This document shows, piece after piece, positions 35,105 to 46,185 of a DNA stretch of 64,000 nt; positions within the stretch are counted from its first letter, which is position 1, and every line of letters starts with the position of its first letter. The stretch lies in assembly GCA_035235625.1 (NCBI GenBank), contig CP141144.1, positions 41,042,014 through 41,106,013 of the forward strand. The letters run 5' to 3'. The DNA comes from Saururus chinensis (lineage: Eukaryota; Streptophyta; Magnoliopsida; Piperales; Saururaceae). The notes below the pieces were generated by a model. The model was not told the DNA's origin. It ran no database searches and saw only the letters and a program-made list of their open reading frames with translations. A program made the position numbers and the translations under genes.

Positions 35105-35600
35105 ATGACTTTTGTAGCATGTTAAAACTGTCTCAACATACTACATAGGTACTAGATCCATTTTTTCAAGTTGTCTAATACATATATAGCATGTTAACAT
35201 TGTCCTAACATGCTATATTAGTTATATATTCATATTTTTGGAAGCATTTTCTATGCTCTACTCTGACTATGAGCCGAGTGTAAGGAACGCTTGGGAAGCG
35301 TTGGATTTCAAGATCAACAGTGCACACGCTAGCGTACATTATGCTCTAGCGTTGTGCGTTGTCAATCTTGAGATTCGATGCTTCCCAGGCATTCCTTACG
35401 CTCAGCTCACATTGAAGAGGGAACATGAAAAACACTTTCTATATTTTCAAGTTGTCCAATACCTATGTAGCATGTTACAGTTGTTTTAACATGATACATA
35501 AGTATTTATTTTATGTTTTAAGTTGTCAAGTATCTATGTAGCATGTTAGGGTTGTTTTAAGATGCTACATAAGAATTGAATTTTATTTTATTTTATAATA
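35105..35600. repeat. TGTAGCATGTTA inverted-motif repeats around a hairpin
   Basis: At least four copies of a TGTAGCATGTTA...TAACATGCTACA-type imperfect palindrome (near 35114, 35195, 35465, 35540), alternating with CAAGTTGTC-ATAC motifs. They flank the hairpin at 35232-35450 on both sides, so the block may be one element. Confidence 0.6.
35232..35450 (+). ncRNA. Long hairpin, candidate small-RNA precursor (or foldback element)
   Basis: Arms 35270-35336 and 35340-35410 are nearly perfect reverse complements around a 3-nt loop: AGCGTA-CAT-TATGCT at the tip. Outward pairing includes TCAAGATCAACAGTGCACAC with GTTGTGCGTTGTCAATCTTGA, and GTAAGGAACGCTTGGGAAGC with GCTTCCCAGGCATTCCTTAC. Weaker pairing extends to about 35232 and 35450. 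The arms are not AT-rich, unlike the neighbourhood. I recognise no known miRNA. Transcription and processing are inference, and the strand is arbitrary. A young foldback transposon or an inverted gene fragment is the alternative. Confidence 0.4.
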
Positions 35601-35990
35601 ATTAGTTATAATTACTACTATATTTAAGAGAGTGTTAGGTAAAGGTGGCGGAACTAGAAATCAGCAGATACAGACCAGGGTATGTCCATGTCCGTAGCTT
35701 CTTATTAGTGTGGACAAAAAAATAAAAAACTTAGGTATGCGTCTCTGCCCCTAACAAAAAAAAATTATTCATTCTAGTAAAAACAAACATAAACACAAAC
35801 GAATATACAGACAACATATATCCATGAATACCCCTCCATATAAATCTTTATAAATTACTACTTCCATCCTAAAGTAAATGTCAGATTTTAAAAATTAATT
35901 TATTTTAAATTCTTATTTTCCTAGTTGTTACCTACTTTCTCATAAAATTGTTGGCACGCAAGGCTGAATAAAGAGACCCTCTACACTCCC

Positions 35991-36460
35991 CTATTGCAAC
36001 TGGATGCGTGACCGAATCCCCTTCATGGGCAGGTAGATTCTTTCAAATGTCTCCTCTTTCATATGAAACTCCCACACGAGGCAACCCCATGCAGGCAAGT
36101 TACATGGTGCAGAACGGAGTTCCATCCGATCTATGTGCAGCTCCTTAGGTTCAAATCCATATGATTTCATCCACAGACCTGTTTCCGATGAGAAATAGAA
36201 ATAATATTGGACGTGCCATATGCAATTACCTTGTAGTGAGGGGAGACCCGGGGATCAAAGGCCAGAATGAAGCCAGATCTGAAACTTCTATCCAGGTTTC
36301 CATAAACAATTTGTTGCGGTTCGGTTAGTAGAACAACCTTCGCCACTGAGTTACAGGGTTCACAACGTAAAGAGTCTTGGAAACAAGCTTGGGCCAGGAA
36401 GGTGCTTGCTTTTCTTTCACGCTGCAAACGATCATACCATTGCATATGCTGTGAATGCAA
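35991..36460 (-). pseudogene. F-box-associated protein remnant
   Basis: Minus-strand fragment resembling the C-terminal associated domain of plant F-box proteins: 'SGFILAFDPRVSPHYKVIA' at about 36240, then 'YFSSETGLWMKSYGFEP' in another frame near 36150. The two parts are separated by a frameshift near 36185; the second reaches a TAG at 35991. No F-box motif is seen upstream. These proteins are substrate-binding parts of SCF ubiquitin ligases, but this copy is broken. The family call rests on short motifs. Confidence 0.5.
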
Positions 36461-36639
36461 GAGTATGAATCGAAGCTGATGTCCAGGTTAGTAGTACCAG
36501 CTCATATTGGTGAAAACCATCCTCCTCCACGGCTCCACCTATGCTTCAACAAGACCAATGGCCAGTCCGTATTATCATGGAAGTATGACTTCCATGGAAT
36601 TAAGTCATACTTCCACTAGAAGTCCGGGTTACTTAATTC

Positions 36640-36865
36640 TTACTGTCATCTAACTCCTTTGTCCGATTAAACTCTTTCTACTTTCCCTCGTTGTGCTCAA
36701 AAGGTATGATTTTCTTACTGTCATCTAACTTCTTTCTCCGATTAAACTCTTCCTACTTTCCCTCGTTTTGTGCTCAAAAGGTATGATTTTCTTACTGTCA
36801 TCTAACTTCTTTCTCCGATTAAACTCTTCCTACTTTCCCTCGTTGTGCTCAAAAGGTATGATCAT
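36640..36865. repeat. Three tandem repeats of about 77 bp
   Basis: Three head-to-tail units containing CTGTCATCTAACTTCTTTCT, CCGATTAAACTCTTCCTAC and TGTGCTCAAAAGGTATGAT, with few differences. Lies about 1.1 kb upstream of the HAC-like start codon. Confidence 0.9.
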
Positions 36866-37024
36866 GTCTAGCTTCTGTAATTTAATTTACTGTATTGTAT
36901 ATTGTTCATGACTAATAATTCTGTGAGCATATTTTAATGCTTCATGGCTACTTTGATTAGGTCTTCTTGGGTTGGAATTTATTTACGCACCAGATGCATG
37001 GATTTTTGTACTTAGGAATATGGA

Positions 37025-37540
37025 AATTTTGTTATTTAGGGTTTTGAAACATTGGACCTACTAAACCAATTTAGAAATTAATTTTTGTTATTTAGGGTTT
37101 TGAAACATTGGACCTACTAAACCAATTTAGAAATTAGAAATTTAATTTTGTTATTTAGGGTTTTGAAACATTGGACCTACTAAACCAATTTAGAAATTTA
37201 ATTTTGTTCTTTAGGGTTTTGAAACATTGGACCTACTAAACTAATTTAGAAATTTAATTTTGTTATTTAGGGTTTTGAAACATTGGACCTACTAAACCAA
37301 TTTAGAAATTTAATTTTGTTATTTAGGGTTTTGAAAATTTGGACCTACTAAACCAATTTAGAAATTTAATTTTGTTATTTAGGGTTTTGAAAGATTGGAC
37401 CTACTAAACCAATTCAGAAATTTAATTTTGTTATTTAGGGTTTTGAAACATTCGACCTACTAAACCAATTTAGAAATTTAATTTTGTTATTTAGGGTTTT
37501 GAAAGATTGGACCTACTAAACCAATTTTGAAACTAAGTTT
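37025..37540. repeat. Nine tandem repeats of about 56 bp upstream of the HAC-like gene
   Basis: The unit contains TTATTTAGGGTTTTGAAACA, TTGGACCTACTAAACCAATT and TAGAAATTTAATTTTG. The phrase GGACCTACTAAAC (one copy CGACC) occurs nine times at 54-63 bp spacing. Low divergence suggests recent expansion. It ends about 430 bp before the start codon at 37970. Confidence 0.93.
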
Positions 37541-37969
37541 CGTAGTTTCTTTAATGAGAATGTTATGAGCGCGATGGAAGCAAAAAGACATATGATTGGG
37601 CATGGCTTTGCGCATGGCAAGCGTCCGTAGTGCGATCAGGACATGGGAGATATGTTTAACTACTCAAATTAGGATTTTTTTTACTTAGAACAAAGTTTCC
37701 TCACAGAAAAAATGTTCTTTTAATTTATATTTAGAAGTGTCATCTCTGTATCTTTGTTGTGCTTTTCATAACAGTAGATGTAAAAGTCTTTCCTTCGCCA
37801 TTGTTTAGTAATACACTTTTCTCTGTCTTTGGGGTCATTCCAGTCATTTCACTAGTTTGAATGTTATGTTACCGTTAGTATAACTGCTTCTTCAACCATG
37901 GAAAGGGAGTCTTTTTTTGGAGTTTGCTTAGGGGCTAACTTGTTCCGATACCGTGTAGGTTGAAGACAA

Positions 37970-40900
37970 ATGCAGAGCACAATGGAGCCTTGTTGTTGTT
38001 CTTCTTCTTCATTAGGCTCACCAGGTATGATTATGGGTTAATATCATTCAAAACCGACAACTTCATCTTCCCACTTTTTCCTGTTTTTATATTCTGAATG
38101 AAGTAGTTCAATTCGTCTAACATAACAGGGACTTTGGCAGGTTACACGCCTTATACACTTCTAGACATAATATTGGACTGGAAGAATCGGAATCAGGCTG
38201 CTAAGCCGAACAACCAGTCTAGCCAGATGCCTGCTAGACCCCATTCCCAGGAGGTGCAGCAAGTCCCAATCAACACCGTTCCGGCAATGGGCATTAACAA
38301 TGGAACAACCGTGGCTAACTGTGGAGACAAGCGAAGATCGACTCAGTTGTCGAGTGGAATGGATCCGCCACAACAACTACGGAGACTACGGCTGAAGGAT
38401 TTGCAGAAGCTTAATCAAGTGTATCAACATAGTCTGAATTGTGATGCTAAACAAGGGACGTGTCCGGTGGTGTTTTGCAACAGAATGAAAATAAAACTAG
38501 CAAGTGGCGAAGGACCCGCTTTCCGGCAAAAGTTTGCTAAAATCAATAGAATTTGTTCATTTGCTGGTCATGTTCAGGCTTTGCATGAACTAGATGCTCG
38601 GGAGAGAATTGAGGTTCCAGCAAAGCGAATGAAGCTGGATAATGCCTCGCATTGTTGTCATCCCATGGGACCAACTGCAACAGACTTGCCACCACTTGTT
38701 GAATCTTCTTGTCACGCAAATAATGGACATGATGAGAATTTTTGGAATTCTGCCCCCAAGCCAGTCCGTGTCCAAAGGAATTTATACTTCTATCTCCATG
38801 GTTCAATCTGTTCTGTGCCTCCAGAAGAGTGTCGATATGGGATCCGCTGCGTAAAGGTGAAAAATTTTATCCAGAGGCATTTCAATACTTGCAACAGAGA
38901 AAAGTGCCCAAAGAAATGTTTCAACTTTAGGAAAATCATCGAACACTACAGTAAGTGTTGTGACAATGCATGTGTACTGTGTGGTCCTGTTCGCTGTGCC
39001 ATAGAAGTGAATTTTGGAGGAAGATTTGATCCTCCAATAGGAAACATAATGGTGGATCATCCCCCACCTTTGGTTCCTCAAATGGATATAAGTGGCCTAG
39101 TCCCATCACAATTGGCTGAAGAGTCCTTCCAGATTATTAAGGGAGATAGTGAAGAAGAATCCGAAAGAGCTAATGAGACATTGGAGGTGAAGATGTGCCC
39201 TGCTGAACTACTAAGTGACCAGGGAGGGAGAGGGGAAGAACTGCAAGCCAAAATAAAAATGGAAGGTGTGACCTTCACAGAACATTTTACTGTGGAACAA
39301 ATGAAGCAGCACATCCATAGTTTGAGGGAAGAACTTGGCAAGGTAAAACTTTTGGGATAACTGTTATATTTAAGCTTGTTCTCGATTGCAGTCATTTTCA
39401 ATTTGTCTTTTTTTCCTTGCATAAGTGGATGTATTTTGCAGATGGACATTTTCAAATCTACTTTCTTCAAGATTTGACCATTTGATTTTCTTGCAGAGTA
39501 ACAAAATGCAAACTTTGAAGAACGAAAATTCATGCAGTTTGTGTGGGGTGGAGACACTCATGTTTAAGCCACCAAGCAAATTGTGCTTCTTCTGCTCTGC
39601 CCCAATTGTGAACGGTGTTGCGCACTACACAGTTCCGAGGGAGACCTCATCCAATGAGGCGCACTACGTCTGCGGTAGCTGCTATGCGTCAACACGGGCC
39701 GACAATTTCAAATTTGATGGCGTTCCAATTGTAAAATCCAAGTTGAAGAGGGTGAAACACACTGAAGGAGTTGGAGAACTAGTACGTCACTTTTTTTTTT
39801 ACTTCCAACTATAATTGCATTGGATTTTGTCATTAAATTAAGTAGGCATTAAGTTATACACAATAGATGTTTTTGACTAGCATTGGTCATGAAGAAAAGG
39901 TTGTGTCTATATCTGTTTTATTCTTTTTCTTCACTGTGCAGTGGGTGCAATGTTGCAAATGTCCATCATGGCAGCATCAGATATGCTCTCTTTTCAATGA
40001 CAAGAAGAATGAGGATGGGCAAGCCCCATACACATGTCCCACTTGCTATATGAGGGAGATTGAGAATGGAGACCAGGTACCCTTGCCAGAGAGCTGTGTC
40101 TTAGGCGCAAAAGATTTGCCTACATGCAACCTCAGTGACCACTTGGAGAATAGACTTGCCACTCGTCTTAGAGATGAGAGGGAGGAACGTGCAAAGAAAT
40201 CACGGGTGTGCATTGATGAGGTAGTGTTTTCATTTACTTCAATTGGCTTTTTTTCCTTTCTTTCGTTTTTTTCATGGTAAAAAATTAACTGCATTATCTT
40301 GGTAGCAGGCTCCAACAGCAGAAAATCTGGTGGTCAGAGTGGTTTCCTCAGTTGACAAAAGCATGAAAGTGACAGAAAGATTTAGGAGTATTCTTGACAA
40401 CAACTATCCATCGGAATTCCCTTACAAGTCAAAGGTGCTGACAATTAACTTCCATTCTTATTCCAACTACTAATCTTATGCGAGTGACTCAGATCTCGGT
40501 TGCTAATGGATATTTGTTTGTTCAGGCAATTGTTTTGTTTCAGAAGATTGAAGGAGTAGATGTGCTCTTGTTTGCCATGTTTGTCCAAGAGTATGGTGCT
40601 GAATGCCCTGCTCCAAACCAAAGGCATGTCTATGTTTCATATCTTGATTCTGTAAAATACTTCCGCCCTGACATCAAAGCTGCATCCGGGGAGGCACTTC
40701 GAACATTTGTCTACCATGAAATTTTGGTGGGATTTCTTTCATTTCTCATAAGATTTTGAGTTGTGTTGTTTTCCCCCCTTTTAAGCTATGCTTGATTTGA
40801 TTTATTTCTGTATCTTTTTTTCTTTAGATTGGTTACCTTGATTATGTCAAGAAACGAGGATTCACTAGTTGCTACATTTGGGCTAGCCCACCAATGAAAG

Positions 40901-42140
40901 GAGACGACTACATAATATACTCCCATCCTGATACACAGAAGAATCCCAAATCTGATAAGCTTAGAGAATGGCAAGTCTCAAACAATTTTTCATCATCTTC
41001 AAATTAGTCTTTCTATTGTTCTTCGTATTATTTTTACTTTGTACATTCAATTGTAGTTTAATTGAAAATTTGTTATCACAGGTATCAAGCAATGCTTAAA
41101 AAAGCTGGCAAAGAAAGTATAGTGTTGGGGGACACCAACTTATATGATCAAAACTTCTCATCTGCTACTGTATCTAAGGCCAAAATAACTGCAGCTAGGC
41201 TGCCCTACTTTGATGGTGATTACTTGCCGGGTGCAATAGAAGATACCCTCAGCTATATCGAAGAAGTCACAAATGATAGCAACCGATGCAAGAACTCAAA
41301 AGTTCAAATAAGCAGGAGGGCTCTAAAGGCTGCCAATTCTGTCATCCACCCTAGTGATTCCGTGATTGATATCCAACTCATGGACAAGGTACAATTCCCT
41401 GCCTCTTCATCTAAACAAAACTCTGGTAATCCTATATGTTAAGTTCTCCTATTCTTTTAAAGATTGTTGTTGTCCCTACCACTAATTAAGGCTAATATAT
41501 CTTGATGACCTATTACTAACGATAGCCAAAAATATTATCTGCAAGTTAGATAAGAGCTGACATTTATTCCCCCTGACAGATTGGACAAACTATCGAGGAT
41601 GTGAAGAAGAACTTTATCTTGGCACACTTGCATCCTATTTGTACACTCTGTTCGAAGTATATAATGTCAGGAGAAATATGGGATTGCAGTCACTGTAGTA
41701 CCTATCATCTTTGTAACAGGTAGGTGCTTGAATTTACTTTCTGCCATCTCCCTAAGATTTAACATCCTTTACTATGATTCTTAACATTCTACTTTTTCAC
41801 ATTGCAGTTGTTATGAGGTTCACATTAATACTCCTACAAATGAGAGATGTTCATCTAGACACACCTTCTTTTCAGTGAGTACCTATTCTTGAAAGAAAGC
41901 AACAAGTCTTGTAGTCTGTTCATCATTTACATGATCACTAACTTCTAACATATAAATCAGGTTGAAGTGGATGATATTCCCTTGGAGACCATAGATGGAG
42001 ATGAGAACAGACAAAATGAAATATTCGAATCCAGACACACTATCTTGGACTTTTGCAAGGACAATAATTACCACTTTGATACTCTTCGGCATGCTAAGCA
42101 TTCCACAATGATGTGCTTGTATCAAATGAAAAATCCTTAA
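37970..42140 (+). CDS. CBP/p300-type (HAC family) histone acetyltransferase, C-terminally short
   Basis: Eleven exons inferred from splice sites and frame: 37970-38024, 38129-39342, 39497-39781, 39942-40220, 40309-40434, 40526-40726, 40828-40970, 41082-41388, 41580-41719, 41808-41874, 41961-42140; 998 aa. Plant HACs acetylate histones and act as transcriptional co-activators in the nucleus. Domains: TAZ-type zinc finger (about 232-310), PHD-like Cys-rich region (about 437-565, '[15 protein letters not shown]'), KAT11 catalytic domain (about 575-875, '[20 protein letters not shown]', '[14 protein letters not shown]', '[11 protein letters not shown]', '[11 protein letters not shown]'), one ZZ finger (about 884-939). 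The Trp and Tyr matching p300 Trp1436 and Tyr1467 appear kept. It ends '[13 protein letters not shown]', before the second ZZ and TAZ2 domains, and lacks most of the Gln-rich N-terminus (Arabidopsis HAC1 is about 1,700 aa). Intron 7 has a GC donor. ATG 37970 is the first after an in-frame TGA; the first exon is the least certain. Confidence 0.85.
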
Positions 42141-42206
42141 CTATAAGGGCAACAAATATATGAAAAAGGTCAGATCGGTCTCACAAAGAAGTGTGAGGCT
42201 TAGTGA

Positions 42207-43440
42207 ATCCTATCCTGGCACACAGAAGAATCCCACACATCTGATAAGCTTAGTGAATGGCAAGTCTCAAAAAACTTTTTCAAAATATTTAAATTAGTCT
42301 TTCTATTGTTGTTCTTATTATTTTTGCTTGGTACATTCAACTGTAGTTTTATTGAAAAATTGTTATCAGGTATCATGCTATGCTTACAAAAGATGGCAAA
42401 GAACGTATTGTGGTGGGGGTCACCAACCTGTATGGTGGCAAAGTAGGCTGCCCTACTTTGATGGTGATTATTTGCCGGGTGCTACAGAAGATACTATCAG
42501 CAATATCGAAGAAGTCACAAATGATAGCAAGCGATGCAAAAACTCAAAAGTTTAAATAAGCAGGAGGGCTCTAAAGGATTTGGTAATCCTATATGCTAAG
42601 TTCTCTTATTTTTTTAATGTTTGTTTTTGTTCCTACCATTAATTAAAGCTAATATATCTTGATGATATATTACTTAGATTAGATACTAGTCCTAACATTT
42701 TCCATAGCCAAATATACTATCTACAAGTTAGATAAGAGCTGAAATTTATTCTTCCTAACATATTGAACAAACTATTAAGAATATGAAGAACTTTATCTTG
42801 GCACACTCTGCTCAAAGTATATAATATCAAGAGAAATATGGGATTGCAGCACTATAGTACCTATCATCTTTGTAATAAGTAGGTGCTTGGGTGTTTACTT
42901 TCTGCCATCTCCCATAAGATTTAACATCCTTTCCAATAATTCTAAACATTTTACTTTTTCACATTGCAGTTGTTATGAGGTTCACATTAAAGCTCCAACA
43001 AATGAGAGATGTTCATCTTGACACACCTTCATTTCAGTGAGTAACAACTCTTTAAAGATAGAAACGGGTCTTGTAGTTTGTTCATCATTTACATGATCAC
43101 TAACTTGCCACATATAAATCAGGTTGAAGTGGATGATATTTGGCTGGACACCACAGATGGAGATGACACCAAGAAAAATGAAATATTCGATTCCAGACAC
43201 TCTCTTGGACTTCTGCGAGGACAATAGTTACCATTTTTTTTATACTCTTTGGCATGCTAAGCATTCCACAATGATGTACTTGTACTAAATGATTAATCAA
43301 TAGTTACCATTTTGTTGATACTCTTTGGCATGTTAAGCATTCCACAATGATGTACTTGTATCAAATGATTAATCCTTAACTATAAGCACAACAAAGATAT
43401 GAAAAAGTTCATATCAGTCTCACAAAGTAATGTGAGGCTT
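42207..43440 (+). pseudogene. Decayed tandem copy of the last HAC-like exons
   Basis: Repeats 40915-42205 in order, introns included: end of exon 7 with its GC donor (42215-42265), exon 8 (42370-42585), exon 9 (about 42760-42880), exon 10 (42970-43036) and exon 11 (43123-43290). Damage includes an internal deletion in exon 8, a CAA-to-TAA stop at its end, deletions in exon 9, an AGA-to-TGA stop in exon 10 and frameshifts in exon 11. The end of exon 11 is duplicated again (43225-43300 and 43303-43378). The segment after the stop of the parent copy (42138-42200) recurs at 43378-43440, which defines the duplication junction. Confidence 0.88.
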
Positions 43441-43525
43441 CATATTGGGGGTGGGGTAACACAACTGAAGTACTAGATGAGGAAATCCATAAAGAATATT
43501 ATAATTGGGGTTCATATCCAAGTCG

Positions 43526-45480
43526 TGATAGTTGGGGTTCACAAATACAAATATCGAATTATATAATATTATTATACGTCTTAAAAATCCATAAAGAATA
43601 ACATATCTATTTAAGTACAAGTTTATGCTTATTCTAAAACTAAATAATTAAGTTGAATCTCATGCCAAATATATAGTTATTTATCAAAATTGTGGAGATG
43701 AGGAATTGTAACTCACGCTTGCCTATTGTAGCCTTACTAGTTCATGTCTAAAGAACTTATAACCAAACAACTAACTAACAATAATAGAACCTCTCCAACC
43801 TCAAGAGAAGAGTTTCAAAAGAAAAAAAATATTTTTATCAATATTTTTTGTATCAAGCTAATATCACCCGATGTTATTTGCATTTGTATTCATCAAACAA
43901 CATCTCTAATGTTTTTCCAACACGATTGAATCTAGATGTAGTTCTACCTAGAAACTCTAATATATCAAAAGGCATAGGATCAAATATGCAAGGCTTAAGT
44001 ATTTTAAATCAACCTACATTATGCAAGTCTTTTCATCATTCCACTTGTGCTAGTTAACAATAAACAATAATTAATGTTATTAATTATTTCATAACCCTTG
44101 TTTAATAATTAATACCCCTGTCTAATCTCTTTAACAAACAAACACATCATATGTCAACTAAAATGACATATAACACTAACTACCCTTCATTATTCTGACT
44201 TAACTCTAGGTTTAACATAATATAAATATGTTTTTGCTTGGACATAACTCGACTTTCAAATAAATTCCCAAATACAGAACTTCAATATTAGAATAGACTG
44301 CTTAACAATAGCTTGACCCAAATCCTAGGGGTTATGAGTAACCTGCCACAAAGCTAGAGTAGAGGATCTCAACTGTGCTTATGGATACAGATTAATGAGA
44401 AACACAAGTCTTCTATGATGCTTATGCAACTCCGCTTTTCGTACGCACTATATGGTCCTGTGATGACCTATGGGATACCCACAGTAAAGACCTCACTAGC
44501 AAATACCCAAACTATTGTGGCACTAAAAAATATAGACAGGTATCACAATCTCCACCCTCCCAACTCTGAGAGAAATATCTTCAAAGACATAAATAATGTA
44601 ACTCATAGAAGCCTAAGGTCGTTATGACCCCTATTTCCCCTAAATATTTGAAACTTAGATTTGATAATTTTATCAAGTCAAAGTATTTGCCCAACCAATT
44701 GGTTCCTCTTCATATTATGAATCGACCCAATAAATCGTTCATCCACCGAGCTATGTCTTAATGAACATCCCAAACCCTAATAATCTCCATGGGACTAGGG
44801 TAGACTCCCATAACTACCTTTAGTTTATTAACCGAGGTAAAATTCTATGTCAAGGCCAAGTACACTCCATGAATATGTTTTAAACCCTATTAAGGGTATT
44901 TTAGTCTTTATCTTGATTAGATGTTCTCCCCCCAATCTAACGGCAACCTATATCTTAATTAATCTTCATTGATCTCAAGTAACCATTATCAATTAACGCA
45001 TAAATAATAATAATATGCATTAGAGTAATCAACATATATAACATGAAGTCACACAAGTCCATTAATAATAAACAAAGGCCCATCGCAGTCATTTGCAGGG
45101 CTAGATAAATTTAAGCCTAAGAATGTAAATAACTCTAATACATCACTCAAGTTACATATATATTACACTAGTAGATTGATGCGCTACATTACAAACATGA
45201 GTAATGCGCTACCTTAAACCCTAAAAATGAGGGTTCTTTCCCTTGTTTCCTGTGACATTGGAACTTATAAATGTCTTCATGTCATCTACTGGTTACACCC
45301 CTTCCATATAAAAGCTTTATTACTTTAGGGTGCACCCGAACTCTCCTTTGGCTAGGGTATTTGTTCACGATAAAACTAAGTAGATTGCCCAAGGGCATTA
45401 CGATAATTTTATCACCTGGGGTATGGTACACTCCCTTGGGTCATTCTGTTCTCACTGCCCTTCTATTGATTTTAAGTCAT
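43526..45480 (-). mobile_element. LTR-C copy 2, left part
   Basis: Collinear with the first half of 14734-18374 ('GGGGTTCACAAATACAAATA', 'CTAAAGAACTTATAACCAA', 'TTCGTACGCACTATATGGTC', 'CACAATCTCCACCCTCCCAA', 'TTTTAAGTCAT'). It stops at 45480 where the LTR-B gag begins, and resumes at 49469. About 400 bp present in copy 1 (16420-16790) is absent at the junction. Confidence 0.7.
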
Positions 45481-45952
45481 GGACCTCTCCCAAGGCTCCA
45501 CTCTTCTGAAGGTTGAGAAACTCCTTCTTCTCCTCCCGGACATGAAGAGGGAAGTACTTGTCATTAAAGGCAGACAAGAACTCCTCCTAAGGTATGTCCA
45601 CACAGCCATGGAATCTCTGACGCTCCATCGACAACCACCACCTTTGAGCCTCACCCTCGAACGTGAAGACTGCAAGTCAAGTTTTCCCCTCGTCAAAGCA
45701 ACGTCGAGCACTGAAACTCTTCTCCATGTGAAGCCTCCAGTTATCCACCTCCGAAGCATCTAACCCACCCTTGAAGCTAGGAGGGTTAAGCTTCTTGAAT
45801 CCCTCGAGTGAGAGAGACTCAGAACCGCTACCACTCACGTGCTTAGCCTGCATCACCTATGTCAACCCCTCAATGGATGTCAACACATCGTCCACCCTCG
45901 GGTCTCTAGCACCGCGATAGTTATTAGCGCCTGCATGATTAGAGTTAGCCAT
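45481..45952 (-). pseudogene. Ty3/gypsy gag remnant belonging to LTR-B
   Basis: Minus-strand gag with start ATG at 45952. Recognisable parts are 'RGARDPRVDDVLTSIEGLT', 'LSLEGFKKLNPPSFKGGLDA', 'SEVDNWRLHMEKSFS', then in shifted frames 'VFTFEGEAQRWW' and 'EEFLSAFNDKYFPLHVRE'. This is the plant retrotransposon gag pattern. Damage: TAG at 45857-45859, another in-frame stop near the 'FHGCVDIP' stretch, and frameshifts around 45690. It is cut off at 45481; no pol follows. Immediately upstream lie the primer-binding site and LTR. Confidence 0.85.
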
Positions 45953-46161
45953 CTACACAACAACCAGACATTAATCATATAGCCTAACAACCCGAAGCCA
46001 CATAACCAAACAATCAGAAAACACACAAACAAGCAAGCAAGCAACATTCAAAACAAACAACTAACGAAATTCACATTGCTAGTTATGTCTAGACCTTGAT
46101 CATCTCACAACCCTTTAACCCATAAGACTTGTCACTCAAACTTTACTTACTCTTGGACAAA

Positions 46162-46180
46162 GAGGTTCTTTGATACCAAA
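46162..46180 (-). other. Primer-binding site of the LTR-B element
   Basis: On the minus strand the LTR end ...GCGTGACA is followed after a few bases by TGGTATCAAAGAACCTC, matching the usual plant initiator-Met tRNA primer site (TGGTATCAGAGC) with one early mismatch. This sets the element's orientation as minus. Confidence 0.75.
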
Positions 46181-46185
46181 AACTT

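Noticed and set aside
38803-39557. Minus-strand open frames opposite the HAC-like exons
   Set aside because: Antisense shadows of exons 2-3; no independent coding features.
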